A model generated the notes under the pieces. The model searched no databases, was not told the DNA's origin, and saw only the letters and a program-made list of their open reading frames with translations. 64,000 nt of DNA from positions 1-64,000 of the forward strand of contig NZ_LZJZ01000103.1 in the NCBI RefSeq assembly GCF_001667585.1, given 5' to 3'. Below are positions 25,870 to 34,326 of this stretch, piece by piece. Position 1 is the first letter of the stretch. Each line of letters begins with the position of its first letter. Source of the stretch: Mycobacterium sp. E2733. Lineage in GTDB: Bacteria > Actinomycetota > Actinomycetes > Mycobacteriales > Mycobacteriaceae. Position numbers and translations under genes: made by a program.

Positions 25870-26622
25870 ATGGCTAAACCCCGCACCGCCGCTCAGAACA
25901 AGGCCGCCCGGGCGCAGGCGCAGGCCGCGCGCAAGGCCGCCGCGAAGGAGCGGCGCGCCCAGCTGTTGCAGGCGTTCAACCTGCAGCGCCGCGAGGACAA
26001 GCGGCTGCTGCCCTACATGATCGGCGCCTTCGTGCTGATCGTCGCCGTCTCCGTGGCGGTCGGTGTGTGGGCCGGCGGGCTGACAATGATCACCTTGATC
26101 CCGCTGGGTGTGGTGCTGGGCGGGCTGGTCGCCTTCATCATCTTCGGCCGCCGCGCCCAGAAGAGCGTCTACAGCAAGGCCGAGGGCCAAACCGGCGCGG
26201 CCGCATGGGCTTTGGACAACCTGCGCGGCAAGTGGCGGGTGACGCCGGGGGTGGCCGCGACCGGCCACCTCGACGCGGTGCACCGGGTCATCGGCCGGCC
26301 CGGGGTCATCTTGGTCGGCGAAGGGTCGTCGGGCCGGGTCCGGCCGCTGCTGGCCCAGGAGAAGAAGCGCACCGCGCGGCTGATCGGCGACGTGCCGATC
26401 TACGACATCATCGTCGGCAACGCCGACGACGAGGTTCCGCTGTCCAAGCTGGAGCGCCACCTCAACCGCCTGCCGGCCAACATCACCGCCAAGCAGATGG
26501 ACACGCTGGAATCCCGGTTGGCCGCGCTGGGAACGCGGGCCGGCGCCGCCGTCCTGCCGAAGGGGCCGCTGCCCAACGCCGGCAAGATGCGCGGTGTGCA
26601 GCGCACCGTGCGCCGGAAGTAA
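25870..26622 (+). CDS. DUF4191 integral membrane protein (Rv2219-like)
   Basis: The 250-residue product begins MAKPRTAAQNKAARAQAQ, with a strongly basic alanine-rich cytoplasmic segment of about 40 residues. Two membrane helices follow at about 50-72 and 75-97. The C-terminal domain carries LVGEGSSGRVRPLLAQEK and a conserved Asp/Glu-rich VGNADDEVPLSKLERHL. This is the DUF4191 family, of unknown function. Length matches Rv2219. It lies 48 bases downstream of lipA, so it may be part of the lip transcript. Confidence 0.87.
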   Translation: MAKPRTAAQNKAARAQAQAARKAAAKERRAQLLQAFNLQRREDKRLLPYMIGAFVLIVAVSVAVGVWAGGLTMITLIPLGVVLGGLVAFIIFGRRAQKSVYSKAEGQTGAAAWALDNLRGKWRVTPGVAATGHLDAVHRVIGRPGVILVGEGSSGRVRPLLAQEKKRTARLIGDVPIYDIIVGNADDEVPLSKLERHLNRLPANITAKQMDTLESRLAALGTRAGAAVLPKGPLPNAGKMRGVQRTVRRK

Positions 26623-26683
26623 CGCGGCGATCGCAAGCGCGGCGAAGCCGGCCGCTGCGGGTCGCCGCCATCGGGCTTCGCGG

Positions 26684-27109
26684 TTACCGCCGCCGAATCA
26701 CGGCCGTCCCGGTCACGCGATCCTGCAAGCCACGCCCGTCGGCGTCGGTGAACAAGGCGGGAAGCACGATTCCGACGAGTACGGCACGCACCACCGCACG
26801 GCCGAGGCCGACCACGGGACGCCCGTCCAGCGCCGCCACGCCGATGCCCGCGCACAACTGACCCGGCGTCATACCGAACAGCCGCACCGCCACGATGCCC
26901 ATCCCAAGCCACGTCGCATACTGTGCCTCGTGCAACCGGTTCGGCGGGACCAGACCGCTGCGCACGGCCAGAAACGCAATTCCCAACGCGATCAGCCAGT
27001 CGATCATCAGTGCGCCCAGCCGGCGCCCCATCGGGGCCAGGGACCCCGGTCCGGTTTCCGGCAGGCCCAGCCTTTCGCCGGGGTATGCGGATCGCGATTC
27101 CGGCATCAT
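26684..27109 (-). CDS. RDD-family membrane protein (Rv2219A-like)
   Basis: The 141-residue protein starts at ATG 27109 (a second ATG follows directly). It has an N-terminal soluble part, then the RDD domain with MGRRLGALMIDWLIALGIAF (the R and D of the family name visible in GRR and MID). A central hydrophobic segment (about 65-88) and the C-terminal DADGRGLQDRVTGTAVI complete the RDD pattern. Function is unknown; RDD proteins are often placed in small-ion or membrane-stress contexts. It is divergent from glnA1. Confidence 0.85.
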   Translation of the reverse strand: MMPESRSAYPGERLGLPETGPGSLAPMGRRLGALMIDWLIALGIAFLAVRSGLVPPNRLHEAQYATWLGMGIVAVRLFGMTPGQLCAGIGVAALDGRPVVGLGRAVVRAVLVGIVLPALFTDADGRGLQDRVTGTAVIRRR

Positions 27110-27286
27110 CGGCCGAAACCGGCGTTCGGCTCCCTGACCTGCACGGCTCGGGACCCAGAGCGAACGCTGCGCTTGCGCGCCGGACCAGATACGATCTTGC
27201 GATCCATGGCCCCACAATAGAACCCGCCGCCGACGCCGCCTCTTTTGTGGATGACATGGGTCGCGTAACGTGCGCGCAACACGGGG

Positions 27287-27316
27287 TTGACTGGCGGGAA
27301 ACATCTGCTCCATAGC
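27287..27316 (+). promoter_or_regulatory. candidate sigma-A type promoter of glnA1
   Basis: TTGACT (27287-27292) is followed after 18 bases by CATAGC (27311-27316), a plausible -35/-10 pair about 38 bases before the GTG. The ribosome site AAAGGAG (27341-27347) follows. The -35 is close to consensus, the -10 weaker. M. tuberculosis glnA1 is reported to have more than one promoter; others here would not be excluded. Confidence 0.4.
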
Positions 27317-27354
27317 GTCAGGCCGCGGATCTCACCAAGTAAAGGAGCATTTCT

Positions 27355-28791
27355 GTGACGGAAACGACGCCCGACGACGTCTTCAAACTCGTCAAGGACG
27401 AGAACGTCGAGTTTGTCGACGTCCGGTTCTGTGACCTGCCAGGCATCATGCAGCACTTCACGATTCCGGTTTCGTTCTTCGATGAGAGCGTCTTCGAGGA
27501 CGGCCTGGCCTTCGACGGCTCGTCGATTCGCGGATTCCAGTCCATCCACGAATCCGACATGCTGCTCCTGCCCGACCCCGCGACGGCGCAGATCGACCTG
27601 TTCACGGAACACAAGACGCTGAACCTGAACTTCTTCGTGCACGACCCGTTCACCCTCGAGCCGTACTCGCGCGACCCGCGCAACATCGCTCGCAAGGCGG
27701 AGAACTACCTGATCAGCACCGGCGTCGCCGACACCGCCTACTTCGGCGCCGAGGCCGAGTTCTACATCTTCGACTCGGTGAGCTTCGACTCGCGCACCAA
27801 CGGGTCCTTCTACGAGGTCGACGCGATCTCGGGGTGGTGGAACACCGGCGAGCCGACGGAGAACGACGGCAGCCCCAACCGCGGCTACAAGGTCCGCCCG
27901 AAAGGTGGGTACTTCCCGGTGGCTCCCGTCGACCACTACGTCGACCTGCGCGCCGACATGCTGTCGAACCTCATCAAGGCCGGCTTCAGCCTGGAGAAGG
28001 GGCACCACGAGGTGGGCAGCGGCGGGCAGGCCGAGATCAACTACAAGTTCAACACCCTGCTGCACGCGGCCGACGACATGCAGCTCTACAAGTACATCGT
28101 CAAGAACACGGCCTGGCAGGCCGGCAAGACCGTCACGTTCATGCCCAAGCCGCTGTTCGGTGACAACGGCTCCGGCATGCACACCCACCAGTCGCTGTGG
28201 AAGGACGGCAGCCCGCTGATGTACGACGAGACCGGCTATGCCGGGCTGTCGGACACCGCGCGGCACTACATCGGCGGCCTGCTGCACCACGCCCCGTCGC
28301 TGCTGGCCTTCACCAACCCGACCGTCAACTCCTACAAGCGACTGGTTCCCGGTTACGAGGCGCCGATCAACCTGGTCTACAGCCAGCGCAACCGCTCGGC
28401 CTGTGTCCGCATCCCGATCACCGGCAGCAACCCCAAGGCCAAGCGGCTCGAGTTCCGTTGCCCCGACTCGTCGGGCAACCCGTACCTGGCGTTCTCGGCC
28501 ATGCTGATGGCCGGGCTCGACGGCATCAAGAACAAGATCGAGCCGCAGGCCCCGGTCGACAAGGACCTGTACGAACTGCCGCCGGAGGAGGCCGCCAACA
28601 TCCCGCAGGCGCCCACACAGCTGTCCGCGGTGATCGACCGGCTGGAAGAGGACCACGAATACCTCACGGAGGGCGGCGTTTTCACGCCCGACCTGATCGA
28701 GACGTGGATCAGCTTCAAGCGCGAGAACGAGATCCTGCCGGTGCAGATCCGGCCGCACCCGTACGAGTTCGCGCTCTACTACGACGTCTAA
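27355..28791 (+). CDS. glnA1: glutamine synthetase type I (adenylylated form)
   Basis: GlnA1 makes glutamine from glutamate and ammonia as a dodecamer; in pathogenic mycobacteria it is also abundant outside the cell. The 478-residue protein starts at GTG 27355 with AAAGGAG 8 bases upstream. The active-site motifs FDGSSIRGF, GAEAEFYIF, the ATP-binding KAGFSLEKGHHEVGSGGQ and NRSACVRIP are intact. The adenylylation site is Tyr406 in KDLYELPPEE. The matching adenylyltransferase GlnE is 2.5 kb away. A strong terminator follows. Confidence 0.97.
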   Translation: MTETTPDDVFKLVKDENVEFVDVRFCDLPGIMQHFTIPVSFFDESVFEDGLAFDGSSIRGFQSIHESDMLLLPDPATAQIDLFTEHKTLNLNFFVHDPFTLEPYSRDPRNIARKAENYLISTGVADTAYFGAEAEFYIFDSVSFDSRTNGSFYEVDAISGWWNTGEPTENDGSPNRGYKVRPKGGYFPVAPVDHYVDLRADMLSNLIKAGFSLEKGHHEVGSGGQAEINYKFNTLLHAADDMQLYKYIVKNTAWQAGKTVTFMPKPLFGDNGSGMHTHQSLWKDGSPLMYDETGYAGLSDTARHYIGGLLHHAPSLLAFTNPTVNSYKRLVPGYEAPINLVYSQRNRSACVRIPITGSNPKAKRLEFRCPDSSGNPYLAFSAMLMAGLDGIKNKIEPQAPVDKDLYELPPEEAANIPQAPTQLSAVIDRLEEDHEYLTEGGVFTPDLIETWISFKRENEILPVQIRPHPYEFALYYDV

Positions 28792-28811
28792 GTCGGCAGT
28801 AGCTCCGAGAA

Positions 28812-28870
28812 GAGTCCACCCGCTCCGCGATCCGTGCATCGATTGCCGAGCGGGTGGGCTCTCTCTTTCC
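28812..28870 (+). terminator. intrinsic terminator of glnA1
   Basis: GAGTCCACCCGCTC (28812-28825) pairs over 14 positions, with a single T:G wobble, with GAGCGGGTGGGCTC (28848-28861). A pyrimidine tail TCTCTTTCC follows. It begins 20 bases after the glnA1 stop. This is among the clearest rho-independent-like structures in the window and explains the high expected demand for defined ends on an abundant transcript. Confidence 0.8.
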
Positions 28871-28952
28871 ATGGCCCGGGGTCGGGTATGTGGCGAAAAG
28901 TTCAGATTTAAAGTCTTGCGGCGGCAACGAATACGGCGTTAGCTTCTGGGCC

Positions 28953-29084
28953 ATGACTATCAGCACCGCACAGGTAATGGTTGGGCGCGGCAGCGGCCGC
29001 ATCGGTGGCGGAGCCGGCGGAGGCTTCGTGGGTGGCGGTGCCGGCGGAGGCTTCGTGGGTGGCGGTGCCGGCGGGGGCCGTTAA
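28953..29084 (+). CDS. 43-residue glycine-repeat peptide, hypothetical
   Basis: An ATG at 28953 opens a frame ending in TAA (29082-29084). The first 20 residues are ordinary (MTISTAQVMVGRGSGRIGGG). The rest is two exact repeats of AGGGFVGGG and a final AGGGR. The DNA repeat is 27 bases, identical at 29013-29039 and 29040-29066. The ribosome site is weak (no clear AGGAG), and a loose TTGCGG/TTAGCT pair precedes it. It lies downstream of the glnA1 terminator and stops 4 bases from the convergent acetyltransferase. It could be a small secreted or modified peptide, a structural peptide, or chance; I do not recognise it. Confidence 0.4.
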   Translation: MTISTAQVMVGRGSGRIGGGAGGGFVGGGAGGGFVGGGAGGGR

Positions 29085-29088
29085 CCGA

Positions 29089-29631
29089 TCACACGATCGG
29101 GCCGGGCGGCTCGCCGGGGTCGGCTGTGCCGCCCAGGTCGAGCTGCATCCACGCGACGTCGTGCCAGCGGCCGTGCTTCCATTCGACGCGCCGATACAGG
29201 CCGGCGTCCTGGAACCCGAATGATCGGTGAAAACCGTTGCTGGCCTCGTTCGGTTGGGTGATGCCGGCGAAGGCTCTCCGGTAGCCGCGCTCCGTGAGCC
29301 GACGCAGCAGTCGCGTGTAGAGCTGTCGACCGCCGCCGGTGCGGTGATGGTCGCGGTCGACGTAGATTCCGGTCTCGACCGACCATTGGAAGCTGGGCAG
29401 GCGCAGCAGCGCGTGTCCGTAAGCGAAGCCGATGGCCCGAGCGTCGCGTTCGAGGACGAGCCAGTCGTGGGCGTCGCGGATGCGGGTGGCCATCTCCCCC
29501 ACGCTCGGAACCTCGATCTCCCAACTGATCGTCGTGTCCTCGACATACGGGCGGTAGATCGCAACGCACGCCACGGCATCCGCTGCGGACGCCGGACGCA
29601 CCCGGCCGATGTTCGCTGGCATGTCCGGCAT
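29089..29631 (-). CDS. GNAT N-acetyltransferase, phosphinothricin/methionine sulfoximine acetyltransferase-like
   Basis: The 180-residue protein matches the PAT/Bar/MddA group, which acetylates phosphinothricin, methionine sulfoximine or related amino acids. It has RPASAADAVACVAIYRPYV near the start and the acetyl-CoA loop HRTGGGRQLY (96-105). The late signature ITQPNEASNGFHRSFGF is followed by KHGRWHDVAWMQ (152-163), nearly the Bar consensus. ATG 29631 is chosen; ATG 29622 is an alternative. Two known substrates of this group are glutamine-synthetase inhibitors, and the gene lies beside glnA1. From memory it is not in this place in M. tuberculosis. Confidence 0.85.
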   Translation of the reverse strand: MPDMPANIGRVRPASAADAVACVAIYRPYVEDTTISWEIEVPSVGEMATRIRDAHDWLVLERDARAIGFAYGHALLRLPSFQWSVETGIYVDRDHHRTGGGRQLYTRLLRRLTERGYRRAFAGITQPNEASNGFHRSFGFQDAGLYRRVEWKHGRWHDVAWMQLDLGGTADPGEPPGPIV

Positions 29632-29780
29632 TCTTTCAGGCTTGCAACGGCTTACCACGGGCCGCCCGAACGCGATCGGACCCGCGAGACATAAACCACG
29701 GCGGGCTTTTACGGGGCGTATCTTCGCCATAGGTTATGTGTCGTGGCCGAAAGAGGCCGAAAGTGCCAAGGAGGCGAGAC

Positions 29781-30641
29781 CTAGCCGTCAAGCACCAGAT
29801 CCTTGCGGAAGCGCTGCATGCCGTCGATCTTGTCGGTCAACGACGCGTCCGGACCGGCGTAGAACATCCACGGCATGGTGATGATGCCCGTGATGCCGGC
29901 GTCGGCGGCGCGTTGGTAGTCGGCGATGGTGAAGGCGTCGGTCAGCGGCGTCAGGATGGTGAAATCATCCATGGACAAACCGTTTTCGGCCCGCAATTCG
30001 CGCAGGCGGCCCACGGCCTCGATGGCGCGTTCGGTCTTGATCAGATCGCCGATCCAGCCGTCGTTGCGGGCGGCGCGGCGCAGCGCGATGTCGCTGAGCC
30101 CGCCGACGTACACCGGTATCGGCGGCGGCGTCGGCTCCATTTCCAGTCGCGGTGTGCGGTAGAACGTGCCCTCGAATTCCGTCCAGCCCGGCCGCCACAG
30201 CGCGCGCATCAGGTCGATGATCTCGTCGGTCCGTTTTCCGCGGGCCTCGAACCGCTCGCCCATCAACGCGAATTCCTCGCGGCACCAGCCGACACCGATG
30301 CCGAGCTCCACCCGGCCCGACGCCAGAACCGCCGCGGTGCCAATGGCTTTGGCGGCCGAATAGGGGTTGCGCATGGCCGGGATGTAGACGGTGGTGACGA
30401 ACCGCAGGCGCGTGGTGACCTGGGCCAGCGCGCCGACGAGGACCCACGGGTCGGGCCAGTCGGTGAACGGCTGCCAGCGCCGTTCCCCGTCCTTGGTGTA
30501 CGGGTACGGGGTGTCGAGGGTCTCCAGGTTGACGACGTGATCGGGAATCCCGATGCCGTCGTAGCCGAGTTCGTCGGCCGCCTTGGCGAGCTGAATGATC
30601 TCGCGGGTGTTCAGGAAGGCGCTGCTGATGTAGAACTTCAT
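29781..30641 (-). CDS. LLM-class (luciferase-like) F420-dependent oxidoreductase
   Basis: The 286-residue product is a TIM-barrel flavin/F420-dependent oxidoreductase. It shows GIPDHVVN near residue 33, VYIPAMRNPYSAAKAIGTAAVLASGR and LGIGVGWCREEF, all typical of mycobacterial probable F420-dependent LLM proteins. VYVGGLSDIALRRAAR marks the C-terminal half. Its ATG overlaps the stop of the thioesterase gene (ATGA), so they are translationally coupled. The substrate is unknown; coupling with a PaaI-type thioesterase suggests a CoA-thioester or lipid-related pathway. Confidence 0.85.
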   Translation of the reverse strand: MKFYISSAFLNTREIIQLAKAADELGYDGIGIPDHVVNLETLDTPYPYTKDGERRWQPFTDWPDPWVLVGALAQVTTRLRFVTTVYIPAMRNPYSAAKAIGTAAVLASGRVELGIGVGWCREEFALMGERFEARGKRTDEIIDLMRALWRPGWTEFEGTFYRTPRLEMEPTPPPIPVYVGGLSDIALRRAARNDGWIGDLIKTERAIEAVGRLRELRAENGLSMDDFTILTPLTDAFTIADYQRAADAGITGIITMPWMFYAGPDASLTDKIDGMQRFRKDLVLDG

Positions 30642-31261
30642 TCGGCTTCCCGGGCCCACGCCGGCTCGATGAAGACGCCCTCTGCCTCGACCGTGACCCC
30701 CGCCGCGTCCGAAATCGTGCTGCGCGCAAAGACTTTGCGGCCCTCCTTGCCGTCGACCCAAGCCTCGCAACGAAGCGGCCCGAGCGGGGTGCCGCGCAGG
30801 TACTTCACGGTGATGGTTCCGGTGAAGCGCGCCTTGGACAGCCCCTCGCTGGCCGCCTCGCCGAGCATGTGGTCGAGCACCAGGGCGCTGACGCCGCCGT
30901 GCACCAGTTTGGGTGGACCCTCGTAGGCCGAGCCGAGGACGAACTCGCTCCAGCAGCGACCACCGCCGTCGTGGTGGACGACGATCGGCGGCGCGATCGG
31001 GTTGCACACGCCGATCGCGGCGTTGCCCAGCGGCAGCGGTCGGCCGTTGACGCGGTAACTCACCCCGACCGGCCGGGTCCGTTGCCGCAGCGACTCGGTG
31101 ACGGCCTCGATCGCGGACCGCGCCCGGGCGACGACGTCGTCGTCGACCTCGGTGCGGATGGTCGCGTCGACTAGTTCGCGCACGGCGTCGGCCAACGGGG
31201 CGTAGAGCGCAGTCACTCGTTCAGCCTCCGCCGCGTCGAGCACCTCGAATATGGCGTCCAA
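30638..31261 (-). CDS. PaaI-like hotdog-fold thioesterase
   Basis: The C-terminal 120 residues form a 4HBT/PaaI hotdog domain, with KLVHGGVSALVLDHMLGEAA carrying the HGG motif of the active site and TGTITVKYLRGTPLG the central strand. The N-terminal 80 residues are helical. No ATG is suitable: I place the start at TTG 31261, which follows AGGAGG by 8 bases and lies 17 bases after the glnE stop; GTG 31243 is an alternative. It sits between glnE and the LLM gene, all on one strand, and overlaps the latter by 4 bases. Confidence 0.75.
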   Translation of the reverse strand: MDAIFEVLDAAEAERVTALYAPLADAVRELVDATIRTEVDDDVVARARSAIEAVTESLRQRTRPVGVSYRVNGRPLPLGNAAIGVCNPIAPPIVVHHDGGGRCWSEFVLGSAYEGPPKLVHGGVSALVLDHMLGEAASEGLSKARFTGTITVKYLRGTPLGPLRCEAWVDGKEGRKVFARSTISDAAGVTVEAEGVFIEPAWAREAE

Positions 31262-31278
31262 CGCGCCGGCCTCCTGAC

Positions 31279-34257
31279 TCAACTGCCAAACACCTTCCGT
31301 ACCACGGCTTTTGCCCGCCGCGTCACCCGCAGATAGTTGTCCAAGAACTCCCCGCCGTCGTCGGTCGGCCAGCCCGCGGCCACCGCGACCGCGTTGAGCT
31401 GGCGTCCCGGCCCCGGCAGCTGATCGGTCGGCTTTCCGCGGACCAGCACCAGCGCGTTGCGGGCCCGGGTGGCGGTCAACCACGCCTGCCGCAGCAGATC
31501 CACCTCTTCGGCGGGCACCAGGCCGGCCGCGGCGATAGCGTCCAAGCACTCCAGCGTCGAGGTGTTGTGCAGGGCGGGAATCTCGTGCGCGTGCCGCAGC
31601 TGCATCAGCTGCACGGTCCATTCGATGTCGGCCAGTCCCCCCCGGCCCAGCTTGGTGTGCGTGTTGGGGTCGGCGCCGCGCGGCAGCCGTTCGGACTCGA
31701 CGCGGGCCTTGATGCGGCGGATCTCCCGCACCGCCTCCGCGGACACCCCGTCGGGCGGATAGCGCGTCTGGTCGGCAATCAATAAGAACCGCTCGCCCAG
31801 GTCCCTGTCGCCGGCCACGGCGTGCGCCCGCAGCAGGGCCTGAATCTCCCACGGCTGCGCCCACTGCTGGTAGTAGGCGGCGTAGGAACCCAGCGTGCGC
31901 ACCAGCGGGCCCTGACGGCCCTCGGGCCGCAGGTTGGCGTCGACCTCCAGCGGCGGGTCGACGCTGGGCGTGCCCAGCAGCGTGCGCACCTGCTCGGCCA
32001 CCGTCGTCGACCACCGGATCGCCACCGAGTCCTCGACGCCTGCGGCCGCCTCGCACACGAACATCACGTCGGCATCGGACCCGTAGCCCAGCTCCATGCC
32101 GCCCAGCCGGCCCATGCCGATCACCGCGATAACCGCGGGTGCCTTGCCGTCCTTGGGGAGGTTGGCACGCATGATCGCGTCGAGCGCGGCCTGCAGCACG
32201 GCCACCCACACCGAGGTCAGCCCCCGGCACACGTCGGTGACCTCGAGGAAGCCGAGCAGATCGGCCGAGCCGATGCGGGCCAGTTCGCGGCGGCGCAGCG
32301 TGCGGGCGGCCGCGATCGCGCGCGCCGCGTCGGGGTGGCGGCTGGCCGAGGCGATCAGTGCCCGGGCCACCGAGACGGGGTCCGTCTCGAGCAGCTTGGG
32401 GCCGGCCGCACCGTCGCTGTAGTCCTCGATCACCCGGGGCGCGCGCATCAGCAGGTCCGGCACATACGCGGAGGTGCCCAGCACGTGCATCAGCCGCTTG
32501 GCCACCGCGGGCTTGTCGCGCAGCGTGGACAGATACCAGGTCTCCGCGGCCAGCGCCTCGGACAGGCGGCGGTAGGCCAACAGCCCGCCGTCGGGATCGG
32601 GGGCGTACGACATCCAGTTCAGCAGCCTGGGCAACAGCACCGACTGCACGCGGCCACGCCGGCCGCTCTGATTGACCAGCGCCGACATGTGTTTCAGCGC
32701 GGTCTGCGGCCCCTCGTAGCCGAGCGCGGCGAGCTGGCGTTCGGCGGCCTCCGCCGTCATGCCGTGCCCGATCTCCAGGCCGGCCGGGCCGATCGACTCC
32801 AGCAGCGGTTGGTAGAAGAGCTTGGCGTGCAGCTGCGACACCCGCAGGTTCTGGTGCCGCAGCTCCTCGCGCAGCACGCCGGCGGCGTCGTGCCGTCCGT
32901 CGGGCCGGATGTGCGCGGCGCGGGCCAGCCAGCGCACGGCCTCCTCGTCCTCGGCCTCGGGCAACAGGTGGGTGCGTTTGAGCCGCTGAAGCTGGAGCCG
33001 GTGCTCGAGGAGCCGCAGGAATTCGTAGGAAGCGGTCAGGTTCGCCGAGTCCTCGCGTCCGATGTAGCCCCCCTGGCCCAACGCGTCGAGCGCGTCCACC
33101 GTGGACGCGACGTGCAGCGAATCGTCGCTGCGGCCGTGCACCAACTGGAGCAGCTGCACCGCGAACTCCACGTCGCGCAGCCCACCGCTGCCGAGTTTGA
33201 TCTCGCGGCCGCGCACGTCGGCAGGCACCAGCTGCTCGACCCGGCGGCGCATGGCCTGCACCTCGGCGACGAAGTCCTCGCGCTCGCAGGCGACCCACAC
33301 CATCGGCGTCAACGCGGTCAGGTAGCGCTCGGCGAGCTCCTGATCACCCACGGCCCCGCGGGCTTTCAGCAACGCCTGGAATTCCCAGGTCTTCGCCCAG
33401 CGCTGGTAATAGGCGACGTGCGATTCGACGGTGCGGACCAGCTCGCCGCTGCGGCCTTCCGGCCGCAGCCCGGCATCGACCTGGAAGAAGGCCTCCGAGG
33501 CGACCCGCATCATCTCGCCGGCCAGCCGGGTGGTGAGCGCGTCGGCGCGTTCACCGACGAAAATGACGTCGACGTCGCTGACGTAGTTCAGTTCGCGGGC
33601 ACCGCATTTGCCCATCGCGATGACGGCCAGCCGTGGTGGCGTGCGGTCGCCGCACACGCTGGCCTCGGCCGCCCGCAGCGCGGCGGCCAGCGCCGCGTCC
33701 GCCAAGTCCGACAGCTGGGAACCCACCACGGTGAACGGCAGCACCGGCTCGTCCTCCACCGTCGCGGCCAGATCCAGCGCGGCGAGCACCAGCAGCTGGT
33801 CGCGGTACAAGGTCTGCAGGCGTGGCACGATCGAACCCGGCGCGTCGGACGCTCGGTCGACACACTCGACGAACACCGCACGCAGCTCGTCGTGCGTGGG
33901 CAGTTTGGCCTTGCCCCGCAGCAGTTTCCACGACTCGGGATGCGCGGCCAGGTGATCCCCGAGGGCCAACGACGCGCCGAGCACCGCGAACAGCCGCCCG
34001 CGCAAGGGCCGTTCGGTGAGCAGCGCGGCGTTCAGCTCGTCCCAGTCGGTGTCGGGGTGCTCCGCCAGCCGGATCAGGGCGCGCAGCGCGGCGTCGGGAT
34101 CGGGCGCGCGCGACAGCGACCACAACAGGTCGACGTGGGCTTGGTCGTCGTGGTCGTACCAACCCAGCTGCGCCAGGCGATCGCCCGCGCGAGGATCGAC
34201 CAGACCAAGGCGGCCCACGCTGGGCAACCGGGGGCGCTGCGTCGCGGGTTTGGTCAC
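31279..34257 (-). CDS. glnE: bifunctional glutamine synthetase adenylyltransferase/deadenylase
   Basis: GlnE attaches and removes AMP on the GlnA1 tyrosine (Tyr406 here), tuning glutamine synthetase to nitrogen supply. The 992-residue protein starts at GTG 34257. It has two nucleotidyltransferase domains: the first with VIAMGKCGARELNYVSDVDV, the second with IGMGRLGGMELGYGSDADV. Each ends in the double-Asp metal motif. Helical linker regions such as LGSGGLRDVEFAVQLLQ and LGRGGLADIEWTVQLMQ lie between and after them. It matches Rv2221c. It is 69 bases downstream of glnA2 on the same strand. Confidence 0.96.
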   Translation of the reverse strand: MTKPATQRPRLPSVGRLGLVDPRAGDRLAQLGWYDHDDQAHVDLLWSLSRAPDPDAALRALIRLAEHPDTDWDELNAALLTERPLRGRLFAVLGASLALGDHLAAHPESWKLLRGKAKLPTHDELRAVFVECVDRASDAPGSIVPRLQTLYRDQLLVLAALDLAATVEDEPVLPFTVVGSQLSDLADAALAAALRAAEASVCGDRTPPRLAVIAMGKCGARELNYVSDVDVIFVGERADALTTRLAGEMMRVASEAFFQVDAGLRPEGRSGELVRTVESHVAYYQRWAKTWEFQALLKARGAVGDQELAERYLTALTPMVWVACEREDFVAEVQAMRRRVEQLVPADVRGREIKLGSGGLRDVEFAVQLLQLVHGRSDDSLHVASTVDALDALGQGGYIGREDSANLTASYEFLRLLEHRLQLQRLKRTHLLPEAEDEEAVRWLARAAHIRPDGRHDAAGVLREELRHQNLRVSQLHAKLFYQPLLESIGPAGLEIGHGMTAEAAERQLAALGYEGPQTALKHMSALVNQSGRRGRVQSVLLPRLLNWMSYAPDPDGGLLAYRRLSEALAAETWYLSTLRDKPAVAKRLMHVLGTSAYVPDLLMRAPRVIEDYSDGAAGPKLLETDPVSVARALIASASRHPDAARAIAAARTLRRRELARIGSADLLGFLEVTDVCRGLTSVWVAVLQAALDAIMRANLPKDGKAPAVIAVIGMGRLGGMELGYGSDADVMFVCEAAAGVEDSVAIRWSTTVAEQVRTLLGTPSVDPPLEVDANLRPEGRQGPLVRTLGSYAAYYQQWAQPWEIQALLRAHAVAGDRDLGERFLLIADQTRYPPDGVSAEAVREIRRIKARVESERLPRGADPNTHTKLGRGGLADIEWTVQLMQLRHAHEIPALHNTSTLECLDAIAAAGLVPAEEVDLLRQAWLTATRARNALVLVRGKPTDQLPGPGRQLNAVAVAAGWPTDDGGEFLDNYLRVTRRAKAVVRKVFGS

Positions 34258-34326
34258 GCCACGACGGTATCGCAACCCCCTGCGCTGCAGGGGTGGTAAG
34301 GCGGCCGCCCCGCTGAGCGACGCGGG

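Noticed and set aside
29013..29075. CRISPR-like short repeats
   Set aside because: The two 27-base repeats are directly adjacent with no spacers and are in frame within a peptide.
28953..29084. PE_PGRS-type gene
   Set aside because: Glycine-rich, but there is no PE domain, the repeat unit is AGGGFVGGG rather than GGAGGN-type, and it is only 43 residues.
30638..33298. Thioesterase frame extending far upstream through glnE
   Set aside because: The upstream part is GlnE read in the wrong frame; the real start is placed just after the glnE stop.
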